Source: Gemmatimonadota bacterium (lineage in GTDB: Bacteria > Latescibacterota > UBA2968 > UBA8231). Taken from it: a stretch of 64,000 nucleotides of DNA. A model generated the notes under the pieces. It was not told the DNA's origin and searched no databases. It saw only the letters and a program-made list of their open reading frames with translations. The stretch spans positions 1-64,000 of the forward strand of contig JABJJN010000076.1 in assembly GCA_018660835.1 (NCBI GenBank). Reading direction: 5' to 3'. Numbering within the stretch: position 1 is the stretch's first letter; each line of letters begins with the position of its first letter. Of this stretch, positions 54,197-62,994 are shown piece after piece. The translations under genes were made by a program, and so were the position numbers.

Positions 54197-54660
54197 GAGA
54201 GCTGATCCAGGCCGGCTATGGCTACGCCCTGTCGTTGACTCATGCGACGGGTGACGCCGAAGATCTCGTACACGAGGCCTGGCTACGGTTGGCGCGTCGT
54301 GGACAGCACGCTCCTGACAGGGCGCTGCTGTTCACGACGATTCGCCACTTGTATATCGATCTCTGGCGCCGCCAGGACCGCCACCCAACTGTGGAAATAG
54401 AGGACGAGAGCCATACGGCCATCACACAGAGTGAAGATCAGCAGCTCGACCATGTCGATCTGACCCGTGCCCTCAAGGGACTGCGTGTGGAGGAACGAGA
54501 AGCCATCTATCTGCAGGCGATACAAGGTTACAGCGCAGCAGAGGTGGCCGATTTGATGGCGATGCCCAGAGGTAGCGTTCTGAGTCTGATCCATCGGGGT
54601 AAAGCTAGGCTGCGCAAGATCCTGTGTATCCAAGAGGAAGAGACGCCTGATGGCCCATGA
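54193..54660 (+). CDS. ECF-type RNA polymerase sigma factor
   Basis: This is a 155-residue protein with a sigma-2-like segment (AEDLVHEAWLRLARRG, TTIRHLYIDLWRRQDR) and a sigma-4-like segment (LRVEEREAIYLQAIQGYSAAEVADLMAMPRGSVLSLIHRGKARLRK). This matches an ECF sigma factor. The start is TTG, overlapping the upstream stop (TTGA). The next gene overlaps its end by 11 bases and has one membrane helix, as an anti-sigma partner might. Confidence 0.9.
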   Translation: MRELIQAGYGYALSLTHATGDAEDLVHEAWLRLARRGQHAPDRALLFTTIRHLYIDLWRRQDRHPTVEIEDESHTAITQSEDQQLDHVDLTRALKGLRVEEREAIYLQAIQGYSAAEVADLMAMPRGSVLSLIHRGKARLRKILCIQEEETPDGP

Positions 54661-55234
54661 TGAGGTACCCGCTGGTGCGGATGACCCGGCGATGGATGGG
54701 GCACTGCAACGACACTATGCGGGTGAACGACTCAGCGACGATCGCGTCGAACTGATTCTTGCAGAGGGTCGTCAAGTTGCGCCGCGTCGCTCCTGGCCCG
54801 TGTGGATGTCAGGTGTGGCGGCCATGCTGATGCTGGGATTCGGTGGTTTGCAGATGCAGGAGCGGGCAAGTTTTCGTGGCGCCGTCTTCGCAGAAGTCGC
54901 GATGAATCACCAAAAAAATCTGCAAGCTGAGGTGGTGGCGACGAGTTTTGATAAGATCTCCCAGCAGCTTGACCGGGTTGAGTTTGATCTTGAACCCCTG
55001 ACGCCGATGGCAGATGCCGAACTTACAGGAGCGCGCTACTGCTCCATTCAGGGAAATCTCGCAGCACTGCTCAAATTGCAGATCAACGGACGACGGCACA
55101 CGCTCTATGTGACTCCGACGACGGCAGATCTGGAGAGTCTGGCGCCGCATGCAGATGTGCACGATGGCGTCGAGATCAGGATGTGGCAGGAGGGCGAGCG
55201 GTTCTTTGCCCTGGCGGCGGAAATTGATGGATGA
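54650..55234 (+). CDS. Putative anti-sigma or membrane partner of the ECF sigma factor
   Basis: This is a 194-residue protein with a short acidic cytoplasmic N-terminus, one hydrophobic helix (SWPVWMSGVAAMLMLGFGGLQM), and a periplasmic tail with helix and beta segments. It lacks a recognisable zinc-finger anti-sigma motif (no HxxxCxxC). Assignment as anti-sigma rests on coupling to the ECF gene and topology alone. It ends about 50 bases before a dioxygenase gene. Confidence 0.6.
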   Translation: MAHDEVPAGADDPAMDGALQRHYAGERLSDDRVELILAEGRQVAPRRSWPVWMSGVAAMLMLGFGGLQMQERASFRGAVFAEVAMNHQKNLQAEVVATSFDKISQQLDRVEFDLEPLTPMADAELTGARYCSIQGNLAALLKLQINGRRHTLYVTPTTADLESLAPHADVHDGVEIRMWQEGERFFALAAEIDG

Positions 55235-55282
55235 GATTGTGACTCAATGGCGGGGCCCCTCGTTGCACTATAGCATTGGGTC

Positions 55283-56473
55283 ATGTCTCTAGCTCAGCAA
55301 ATCCATGACAGTGGCTTCGTCATCATCCGTGAGTTGATCCCGGTTGCCGAATTGGAATCGGTGCGAGCCAGCTTCGAAGGCCTCGTCGACAAGCAACGCA
55401 AGCTCTGGCGAGGGTTGGCTGGCCCCGATGATCCCTCTGACGGACTTTGGGCGACCGGTGCACAACCGCGTCTTGGGACGTTCGATGGTCTCGTCGACGA
55501 TACCGACTCGGCCCGTACCATCGAAACGATCCTCGATAAACCCTTGCAGATCAGTCAGCAAATCATGCAGGCGCCCGCCGTGGCTCCGACGCAATTCATG
55601 ATGATGTGCAGTCCGCAGACGGACCATGGTCCGGCGGCGTGGCATCGGGATATCCACCCTATCGATCAGGCACCCATTGCGGCGCTACAGCAGGATCTGT
55701 TGGCCAATGGTCCCGGATATCTGCAGTGGAATCTTGCCCTCTACGACGATCGTGTTCTGTGGGTCGTTCCGGGCTCGCACGCACGTCCCAACACAGACGC
55801 CGAGAATTCCGCCTTGGCAGATGATCCCAGGCAGCCACTGCCCGGTGGGTTGCAGGTCGAATTGAATGCGGGGGATGCCGTCGTCTATTCCAATCTGATC
55901 CTGCACTGGGGATCAAGCTACAGTCCGACCCTGCGACGGACGGTGCACTTCGGGTTCCGCTCTGTCGGGGGGCAGCAATTTCCCTATGTGCTGGGCCAGC
56001 ATCGTCGAGGTGAGCCCGCACCCTTTCTGTCGCCCTCTGCACAGCAGGCTTGGGCCGGGCACGGCAAGTTGTATCGGCAGGAGTGTGACTTGATCGAGAA
56101 GACGCTGAGAGCGGCGATCAATCAGGATAAGCCGGCTTTCACCGAGGGGATCGCGGCTCTCCACCCTGGCGAAAAGATGCGAATTGTCACGGTCATCCTC
56201 CTGTCGAAGCTCAGTTACAAACTGCATTTCGACGAACATCCTGAACGATCGGGCTACGGCGCTGACTTCACACAGGATGCTCAACTGCGGCCACTATTCT
56301 CCAGGAGAGACACTGAGAAGTTGTGGCAGCGCTTTGCCTGGCTGGACGACCAGCTCAAGGCACCCGATGGCGAGCAATACATACCTGGCTACCAATCCGG
56401 GCCCATGAGCTATCGTTTCGAGAGTTTGCCGGAGGGGCTGACGATAGAGACTGTGATGGACAGCTGGGCGTAG
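55283..56473 (+). CDS. Phytanoyl-CoA dioxygenase family protein
   Basis: This is a 396-residue member of the Fe(II)/2-oxoglutarate oxygenases. The iron site is WHRDIHP (His121, Asp123) with a later LHWGS (His208), and VPGSHAR (about 155-161) is present. It is longer than the 252-residue copy at 38887 because of a C-terminal helical region of about 150 residues. The start has no strong ribosome-binding site. The substrate is unknown. Confidence 0.9.
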   Translation: MSLAQQIHDSGFVIIRELIPVAELESVRASFEGLVDKQRKLWRGLAGPDDPSDGLWATGAQPRLGTFDGLVDDTDSARTIETILDKPLQISQQIMQAPAVAPTQFMMMCSPQTDHGPAAWHRDIHPIDQAPIAALQQDLLANGPGYLQWNLALYDDRVLWVVPGSHARPNTDAENSALADDPRQPLPGGLQVELNAGDAVVYSNLILHWGSSYSPTLRRTVHFGFRSVGGQQFPYVLGQHRRGEPAPFLSPSAQQAWAGHGKLYRQECDLIEKTLRAAINQDKPAFTEGIAALHPGEKMRIVTVILLSKLSYKLHFDEHPERSGYGADFTQDAQLRPLFSRRDTEKLWQRFAWLDDQLKAPDGEQYIPGYQSGPMSYRFESLPEGLTIETVMDSWA

Positions 56474-56557
56474 GGAAGAGATCAGTGCTTGCGGGATGGC
56501 CACTGGTCGAATATCGAGTCGCTGGCACTACGAATCGCCGTGGCAGCGCTATGAGAC

Positions 56558-57034
56558 CTAGAGCTTCTTGTAATACGTGACATCCTGTTGCGCGATGTCG
56601 AAGCCAGCGCGCTCATAGGCTCGACGCGCCGGTGCGTGGGCGTCGTCGAGACCCGTGCCGACTTTTGCGTATGTGAGCCCTTCCTCGCGGAAACGCTCGA
56701 GGACGGCTGCGTACAGTTGCTGCCCGATTCCCTTCAAGCCACAGGTGGGATCGACTGCATTGTTGCCGATGTCGCCAAAGCCGCTGTCTGTATCGATGCG
56801 GAAGGTCACGAAGCCGACGATTTTATTCTCTATTTCACAGACGTAGATGCAATCGGGGCGGCGGTCCCAATAGGATTGAATCTGTTCACCCTTGATCACA
56901 TGGCGATCAGACACCATGCGGGCAAACAGATCCTCCCCATAGGTATCGAGATACATATCGTAGATCGGCTGCCAGGCACGGTTGCCGATGTCCTTGATCG
57001 TCTCGACGTCTTCAGCACGACAGGCGCGAATCAT
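56558..57034 (-). CDS. GNAT family N-acetyltransferase
   Basis: This is a 158-residue single-domain acetyltransferase. VDPTCGLKGIGQQLYAAVLERFREEG is the acetyl-CoA-binding motif A (R/Q-x-x-G-x-G/A variant with GLKGIG), followed by YAKVGTGLDDAHAPARRAYERAGFD (motif B). The substrate is unknown. It lies 25 bases downstream of the isomerase gene on the same strand, so it is likely cotranscribed. Confidence 0.92.
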   Translation of the reverse strand: MIRACRAEDVETIKDIGNRAWQPIYDMYLDTYGEDLFARMVSDRHVIKGEQIQSYWDRRPDCIYVCEIENKIVGFVTFRIDTDSGFGDIGNNAVDPTCGLKGIGQQLYAAVLERFREEGLTYAKVGTGLDDAHAPARRAYERAGFDIAQQDVTYYKKL

Positions 57035-57059
57035 AGTCAGTGGTTGATTAGAAAGTTCA

Positions 57060-57890
57060 TCAGCCGTTCATCAGGCTGCGGAGATATTCGACAGCCTTTG
57101 GCACTGCTGTCGCCTCTGCTTCGACGTCCTGGCCCTCATAGACGATGGAGCACCAGCCATTGAAGTCGACACCATCGAGGATCTTGAAGATCCGCGGATA
57201 GTCGAGCCACTCCTCCACACCGCTTTCGATGCGATAGATCTTGCAGCGAACGTGCACGGCCAGTGGTGCAGTCTCTTCAATGGAGCCGTAGAAGTTGAGT
57301 GATGGATCCTCTTTGCCGCGCTGTCCCGACGCACCAGGTGACCCGACATATTGACCCGTGTCGAGAATGTGCGAGAAGTAGGGGTTATCGACTTCACCAA
57401 TGATGCGTCGAACGTCCTTGCCCGTGCGGGTGACACAGCCATGATTGTGGTTGTGCAAACCGACGACGACACCCTTTTCCTCACCGTAGCTGGCAACCTC
57501 CTTCAGACAGGGAAGCATGCGCTCCAGAACGGCTTCTTCCGTATCGCCCTCCGGAATCCAGGCGGCGAAGACGCGTACGAGTGGAATACCCATGAAATGC
57601 GCGATGTCGATCCAGTGCTTGGCCGACGTCACCTGCTCATCGAGTTTTTCACCAGCGGGAACGCCGAAGTTCGAACTCACACCGATGTAGGACAGGGCGA
57701 TCCCATTCTTTAGCGCGTGCATGCGAATCGAGCGCAGATATTCGGGATCTTCGGAGGCAAAGGCGCGCGTATGCAGGTCAATGCCGTCGAGGCGCATATC
57801 GCGAGCGCGACTGATGAAGCCTTCCAGGTCGAGGGTTCCTGCGGCGAATTCGTCTTTGTAGCTGAGTGACATGCAGCCAAGCTTGCGCAT
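57060..57890 (-). CDS. Sugar phosphate isomerase/epimerase-like TIM-barrel protein
   Basis: This is a 276-residue barrel protein: LDGIDLHTRAFA, VVGLHNHNHGC, FSHILDTGQYVGSPGA and VHVRCKIYRIESG are positions with metal-binding residues of the AP_endonuc_2 fold. It resembles but does not duplicate the copy at 51555. ATG 57890 follows GGAGAGACACC. It probably acts in sugar or inositol conversion; it shares the strand with the GNAT gene and is divergent from an SDR gene. Confidence 0.85.
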   Translation of the reverse strand: MRKLGCMSLSYKDEFAAGTLDLEGFISRARDMRLDGIDLHTRAFASEDPEYLRSIRMHALKNGIALSYIGVSSNFGVPAGEKLDEQVTSAKHWIDIAHFMGIPLVRVFAAWIPEGDTEEAVLERMLPCLKEVASYGEEKGVVVGLHNHNHGCVTRTGKDVRRIIGEVDNPYFSHILDTGQYVGSPGASGQRGKEDPSLNFYGSIEETAPLAVHVRCKIYRIESGVEEWLDYPRIFKILDGVDFNGWCSIVYEGQDVEAEATAVPKAVEYLRSLMNG

Positions 57891-58114
57891 GAGTTGGTGT
57901 CTCTCCAGAGTCGGTCGAGGTGTAGCCGCCGTCGAGACAGCGGAGGAGCGAAGCGGCGGCAAGATAGGATGCTCAGGCGGTGCGGGCCAGTGGTGCCAAT
58001 GGAAGAATCCACAGATGCGCGCATGGCTCGGATTGTATTGTTTCCAGTGGCAGCACAGGAAACTTCGCTACGACACAGAGGTAATACGACGAGGCAACCA
58101 ATGAGAGTAAAGAC

Positions 58115-59059
58115 ATGAGTAGACTCGCAGGACGGGTAGCGATCGTCACAGGCGGTGCGCAGGGAATCGGCGGTGCGACGGCGAGACGACTGGCGCTGGA
58201 TGGAGCGCATACGATCATCGTTGATCTCAATGAAGAGTTGGGCATACAGAATGTGGCGCGTATCGAGTCTGATGGTGGCTCGGCGCAGCTTTACCTGGGT
58301 GATGTCACGAAAGAAGAGACGGCGACAGGGATGGTTGCAGAGGCCATGTCACGACATGGTCGTCTCGACATTCTTGTGCAAAATGCATTTCCCGTAGGCG
58401 AGGGAACCTTCGGCGGGGGCGTGACGGGCATTGATCTGGAAGATTGGCGCGCCGCCATGAGCGTGCTGCTGGATGCGGTGTTTCTTGGGGCAAAACACGC
58501 GGTGCCTGCCATGCAGGAATCCGGGCCGGCGCCAGGATTCGACGCGGTTCCCTATGGTGAGTATGGATTGCACGAGGGCGCGCCACCACCAATGGAGGTG
58601 GGGCGGATCGTGAACATGTCATCGGTTCATGGCTTGCTGCAGGCTTCCGGTGTGCCTGCCTACGACGCGGGCAAAGCTGCGGTGATCGGTTTGACGCGGC
58701 AGATGGCGGTGGAATACGGCCCCACAGGCATCACGGTCAATGCCATCGCTCCCGGCCATATCATCACAGAGAAACTGCAGAAACTGTGGGAGGAGATGAG
58801 CAATCCAGCTGGCTACCGCCTGTTCGAATTGCAGTATCCCGTACGGCGTACGGGTCGTCCGGAAGACGTCGCCAATGGTGTCGCTTTTCTGTGTTCGTCT
58901 GAAGCCAGCTTCATCACGGGTGTCACGCTGCCGATCGATGGCGGGCATTCGGTGCAATTGCAGGAAAATCTCGTTGTGGAGATGAAGGACTTCATCCAGG
59001 AGAATGCTGGCCTCAAGACCCACTTCGACGAATGGGGTACCGACCTGCGCCGCCGCTAA
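58115..59059 (+). CDS. SDR-family oxidoreductase
   Basis: This is a 314-residue short-chain dehydrogenase. TGGAQGIGG (about 11-19), VQNAFPVG in place of NNAG, a Ser in NMSSVHG, and the catalytic Tyr and Lys in YDAGKAA are present. The NNAG change (QNAF) is unusual but the active site is intact. The C-terminus ENAGLKTHFDEW is longer than usual. It ends 20 bases before a sulfatase gene in the same direction. Confidence 0.9.
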   Translation: MSRLAGRVAIVTGGAQGIGGATARRLALDGAHTIIVDLNEELGIQNVARIESDGGSAQLYLGDVTKEETATGMVAEAMSRHGRLDILVQNAFPVGEGTFGGGVTGIDLEDWRAAMSVLLDAVFLGAKHAVPAMQESGPAPGFDAVPYGEYGLHEGAPPPMEVGRIVNMSSVHGLLQASGVPAYDAGKAAVIGLTRQMAVEYGPTGITVNAIAPGHIITEKLQKLWEEMSNPAGYRLFELQYPVRRTGRPEDVANGVAFLCSSEASFITGVTLPIDGGHSVQLQENLVVEMKDFIQENAGLKTHFDEWGTDLRRR

Positions 59060-59079
59060 GGGGATCATGGAGGAGCCAT

Positions 59080-60420
59080 ATGACACGTGCACCGAATCTG
59101 CTCTTTCTATTCCCTGATCAACATCGACCGGACTGGCTAAAGTGTTCGACGCCGGATCTGCCTCTGCGCACACCGCATATCGATGCACTGGCATCAAGGG
59201 GTGTACGTTTCACACAGGCTATATGTAGTTCACCTCTGTGTGCACCGTCGCGTGCGTGCGTTGCGTCCGGTCGCAACTACGATCGCTGTGGCGTGCCAGG
59301 AAATGCAGTGAACTATCCTCTGGATCAGCCCACCTACTACCAGTCGCTGCGTACTGCCGGGTATCGTGTGGCGGGCGTGGGGAAATTCGACCTGCACAAG
59401 GGGCTGGGGGATCCGGAGAACCTGTGGTGGGAGTTGGATGGGTCACGCGATTTGGACGCGTGGGGTTTCACCGAAGGAATCGACAATGAGGGCAAGTTTG
59501 ATGGCAGTGGAAGCTATCGTCGTCTCGGGGAACCACGTGGCCCATATCTGGCGATGCTGAAGGAGCGCGGCCTGGCCGATGCGTATACGCAAGAGCATGC
59601 CAACGTGAAGAAAAACATGGGGGCCTATACCACCGTCCTGCCAGACGATGCGTACTGTGACAACTGGGTCGCAGAGAATGGCATGAGATTCCTGCGCGAA
59701 TTTCCACAAGATCAGCCGTGGCATCTGGTGATCAACTTCACAGGCCCGCACAATCCGATGGATGTGACAGCGTCGATGCGAGAACGCTGGCAGGACGTCG
59801 ACTTCCCGGGGCCCCATCGCAATGACGACCCCGATCGCGCGGGGCTTCTACGTAATCGGCAGAACTACGCTGCCATGATCGAGAATATCGATGATCACGT
59901 GGGGCGTTTCGTGGCGGCAGTTGAAGCCCGTGGTGAATTGGACAATACGATCGTTGTCTATGCTTCTGATCACGGTGAGATGCTCGGTGATCACGGTCGT
60001 TGGGGGAAGAGCACCTGGCATCAAGCCTCCACCGGTGTGCCTCTGATTGTGGCGGGACCGACTGTCGCCGGGAGCAGCCTGTGTCACGAGCCTGTGGTAT
60101 TGCATGATCTGACGGCGAGTTTCCTCGACTGGGGTGGTGCTGGCCCATTGCCGCAAATGGATGGGCAATCTCTACGGCCCCTTCTGGCGGGCCAAACCCA
60201 ATCGCATCGTGCCTTCGCCGTGAGCGGTCTGCAGGATTTCCGTGTGGTCTATGATGGTCGCTACAAGCTCGTCTCATTTCGAGACGGTGCGGAGTTTGTC
60301 TTCGATCGAGAGATCGATCCGTGGGAAGACGTTGATATCAGCAAGAATGAACCGGCAACCACCGCTCGTCTGCGTGCGGCATTGCACAGCGAGTTGCCTG
60401 CCTGGCCCGAATCAGCCTAA
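59080..60420 (+). CDS. Sulfatase
   Basis: This is a 446-residue sulfatase without signal peptide. The catalytic motif is C54-A-P-S-R, followed by ASGRN; metal ligands lie in FLFPDQH (about 9-15) and ASDHGEMLGDHGRW (about 288-301). GGAGGAG lies before the ATG, which decides the start. It is flanked by an SDR and a cupin gene in the same direction and probably acts with them on one sulfated substrate. Confidence 0.94.
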   Translation: MTRAPNLLFLFPDQHRPDWLKCSTPDLPLRTPHIDALASRGVRFTQAICSSPLCAPSRACVASGRNYDRCGVPGNAVNYPLDQPTYYQSLRTAGYRVAGVGKFDLHKGLGDPENLWWELDGSRDLDAWGFTEGIDNEGKFDGSGSYRRLGEPRGPYLAMLKERGLADAYTQEHANVKKNMGAYTTVLPDDAYCDNWVAENGMRFLREFPQDQPWHLVINFTGPHNPMDVTASMRERWQDVDFPGPHRNDDPDRAGLLRNRQNYAAMIENIDDHVGRFVAAVEARGELDNTIVVYASDHGEMLGDHGRWGKSTWHQASTGVPLIVAGPTVAGSSLCHEPVVLHDLTASFLDWGGAGPLPQMDGQSLRPLLAGQTQSHRAFAVSGLQDFRVVYDGRYKLVSFRDGAEFVFDREIDPWEDVDISKNEPATTARLRAALHSELPAWPESA

Positions 60421-60446
60421 GACCTCAGCAGGGAGACTGTGCAGCC

Positions 60447-60971
60447 ATGATGTCATCCGTGACAAGACCTGAACGCGTCACGCCGTACAAACTGCCGGAC
60501 GACGGCACCTTCCCCAACAGCAGTCTGCCACTTCTGGCGTATCAATCAGCCGTTGAAGACAAGGTCGACGATCTCGCCGTTACCTTTGAACAGCTCTTTC
60601 AGGCGAATCGCTGGGGTGGTTCGTGGCGAAATGGGATTTACTCCTTCCGCCACTACCACAGCAACGTGCACGAGGTGCTGGGGATAGCCCGGGGCCAGGC
60701 GCACGTGGAATTCGGCGGGCCCCGAGGTGAAGCGTTGGAACTGACAGCGGGAGATGCTGTCGTGATTCCGGCTGGTGTGAGCCACTTCAATCTCGGCGCC
60801 AGCGCAGATCTCCTGGTGATTGGTGCCTATCCGAAGGGTGGGGTACCCGACCTATGTCGTGATTCACTCGCCGAGCGCGAGGCCGCACTGGCGCGGCTGC
60901 CGCTGGTCTCGATCCCAACGACCGATCCCGTATACGGGGCGATTGGGCCACTTACCAGGGCCTGGACTTGA
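60447..60971 (+). CDS. Cupin-domain protein
   Basis: This is a 174-residue cupin. HYHSNVHEVLGIARGQAHVEFGG is the first cupin motif (His, His, Glu as metal ligands), and LTAGDAVVIPAGVSHFNLGAS is the second (His). Single-domain cupins may bind metal and act as isomerase, oxygenase or sensor. The start ATGATG is preceded by AGGGAG. It follows the sulfatase gene by 26 bases. Confidence 0.9.
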   Translation: MMSSVTRPERVTPYKLPDDGTFPNSSLPLLAYQSAVEDKVDDLAVTFEQLFQANRWGGSWRNGIYSFRHYHSNVHEVLGIARGQAHVEFGGPRGEALELTAGDAVVIPAGVSHFNLGASADLLVIGAYPKGGVPDLCRDSLAEREAALARLPLVSIPTTDPVYGAIGPLTRAWT

Positions 60972-61121
60972 GCTGGATCGGCGTTGGATCGACGTCCGGG
61001 GCAACCGAACGTGCACCCGCCCAGGGTCTGGCGGCTCCTAGCCAGGCGTTGTAATTTCAACGGCTTACGCAATGATCCCCTGGCGGGAACCACTGTCCAA
61101 ATCGTTGGATGAACGGCACCT

Positions 61122-62240
61122 ATGATCGAGCAGGATCCCTACCGTATTGCTGACCCCGATGGTCTCGAGACGCCCGCCATGGTCGTGTTCGAGGAGATGG
61201 TCGACCACAATATCGCCGCGTTGTGTGAGTTGGTCGGCGGGGCAGCGAATCTGATGGTCCACGTAAAGACCCACAAATCAGAAGCGATCGCACGAAAACA
61301 ACTCGACGCAGGAATCTCCGGATTCAAATGTGCGACCTTGCGTGAGCTCGAAATGGGGCTCGAGGCGGGAGCACCGGAAGTGATTCTCGCCTATCCCATG
61401 GTGCAGCGTCGGAAAGTGGAGCGTTTTGCTACTATCAGCGCCGACCATGCTGACCAGAAGGTCTATGCCACTGTCGGTGATCAGCGGCATGTGGACATGC
61501 TCGTGCAGATTGCCGATGCCCGGCAGCAGACGCTGAGGGTGATGGTAGATCTCGATGTCGGCATGCACCGTACGGGGGCGGGCGTAGGCGATGAGGCTGC
61601 GGATCTCTACGCCGCGATCCACGCAGCGCAGCGCCTCGAGACAGGTGGGCTGCATGTCTACGATGGCCACGAACACTTTCGCGATCCAGATGCCCGTGCT
61701 GCCGCCGCGCAAAGACATGTCGATGATCTCAAGATCTTCAAGGGACAACTCGAAAGTCGGGGTATGTCCGTGCCGCGCGTCGTTGGGGGTGGGTCCTTTT
61801 CTTATGCCACCTACGCGCGAGCCGAGGGTTTTCATGGGTCTCCAGGGACCGTCATCTACTGGGACATCAATGGCACGACGCGCATGAGCGATCAGCCCTA
61901 TCGCTGGGCAGCGATGGTTCTGTGCCAGGTCGTCGATCGTCATCCCGAGCAGCTGACGGTGACCACCGATTTGGGCGTCAAGGCAATTGCAGCGGATCCA
62001 CCCCTCGACAATCGGGCGCGTCTGTTCGGTCATGAACAGGCGAAACTGCTATTGCAGAACGAAGAGCACGGTGTGTTCTTGTGGACGGACGCCGAATCTC
62101 TGCCGCAGGTCGGCGATTATCTGCTGGCTATCCCCGGGCATGTCTGTCCAACGACCATTCGTTTTCCTGGTAGCTATGTCATCGATGGCCAGGGCAGTGT
62201 CGTCGACTACTACCCGCATACTGCAAGGGACCGCCAGTAA
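61122..62240 (+). CDS. D-threonine aldolase / D-serine dehydratase-like PLP enzyme
   Basis: This is a 372-residue fold-type III PLP enzyme. The N-terminal barrel has VHVKTHKSE (Lys49/Lys52, Schiff-base lysine region), DLDVGMHRTG and VGGGSFSY. The C-terminal beta domain has the metal motif AIPGHVCPT (His340, Cys342), typical of D-threonine aldolase and eukaryotic-type D-serine dehydratase. It probably acts on beta-hydroxy-D-amino acids. It precedes the methyltransferase by 13 bases. Confidence 0.9.
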   Translation: MIEQDPYRIADPDGLETPAMVVFEEMVDHNIAALCELVGGAANLMVHVKTHKSEAIARKQLDAGISGFKCATLRELEMGLEAGAPEVILAYPMVQRRKVERFATISADHADQKVYATVGDQRHVDMLVQIADARQQTLRVMVDLDVGMHRTGAGVGDEAADLYAAIHAAQRLETGGLHVYDGHEHFRDPDARAAAAQRHVDDLKIFKGQLESRGMSVPRVVGGGSFSYATYARAEGFHGSPGTVIYWDINGTTRMSDQPYRWAAMVLCQVVDRHPEQLTVTTDLGVKAIAADPPLDNRARLFGHEQAKLLLQNEEHGVFLWTDAESLPQVGDYLLAIPGHVCPTTIRFPGSYVIDGQGSVVDYYPHTARDRQ

Positions 62241-62253
62241 CGCGGCGACCGTC

Positions 62254-62994
62254 GTGTCGGCGCACAAGACTCCGTTTCACGTAAACTGGCTCGTTGAGCG
62301 TCTCCACACTGAGGCAGTCGCCCGCTGTGTGCAGACCCACGCCGTGGGTCGTCTTCTCGATGTCGGCTGCGGCAGCCGCCCCTTCCGCGACTTGCTACTT
62401 GCCCATACACGCGCCGCCTTTGGCGTCGAAATCGATCGTGAGCGCTACGGTCGGGTCGGCGCAGAATCAGGCGAGCGGCTTGTTGCAGAAACGGCGCCGA
62501 ATGAGGATGTGCCGCAACCGGATGCCTGGGCAGATGGAATGCAACTTCCTTTCGGCGGGGGCGTTTTTGATACGGTCGTCTCCTTTCAAGTGCTCGAACA
62601 TGTCCCCGAACCATCTCAGCTGATGGCTGAGATGGCCCGGGTACTGGCGCCGGGTGGCAAACTCGTATTGACGGCTCCGCACATCTGGGGAATTCATGAA
62701 GAGCCGCATGATTACTACCGATTTACCCCCTTTGGTCTGCGATATCTGGCGCAAGAGGCCGGTTTCGAGGTAGAAGAAGTGGAACCGCTGGCCGGCTACT
62801 GGGTGACTCATGCCGCTCGTTTCTGCCACTATCTGCAGCAATTCGAGAAGATCGGCTTACATCCGCTGACTCGCCCCCTCATGGCCTTGAGTCAGGTGAC
62901 CTGCTTGTTGCTGGATCGCCTTCATCCCGTCTACAGCGACGCCTGGAATCATCTTCTGGTGGCACGACGAGTTCCTGACACAGGTGCTGCATGA
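62254..62994 (+). CDS. Class I SAM-dependent methyltransferase
   Basis: This is a methyltransferase of about 246 residues. Motif I is LLDVGCGSRPF, motif II lies in AFGVEIDRERY, and FDTVVSFQVLEHVPEPSQLMAEMARVL is typical of Methyltransf_11. The frame is open further upstream, into the preceding gene; GTG 62254 is chosen as the first start after the upstream stop and because methyltransferase-like sequence begins soon after. The following gene overlaps its stop by ATGA. Confidence 0.85.
   Translation: MSAHKTPFHVNWLVERLHTEAVARCVQTHAVGRLLDVGCGSRPFRDLLLAHTRAAFGVEIDRERYGRVGAESGERLVAETAPNEDVPQPDAWADGMQLPFGGGVFDTVVSFQVLEHVPEPSQLMAEMARVLAPGGKLVLTAPHIWGIHEEPHDYYRFTPFGLRYLAQEAGFEVEEVEPLAGYWVTHAARFCHYLQQFEKIGLHPLTRPLMALSQVTCLLLDRLHPVYSDAWNHLLVARRVPDTGAA

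Noticed and set aside
61278-62033. Minus-strand open frame of 251 codons
   Set aside because: It is antisense to the D-threonine-aldolase-like gene and shows no protein-family pattern.
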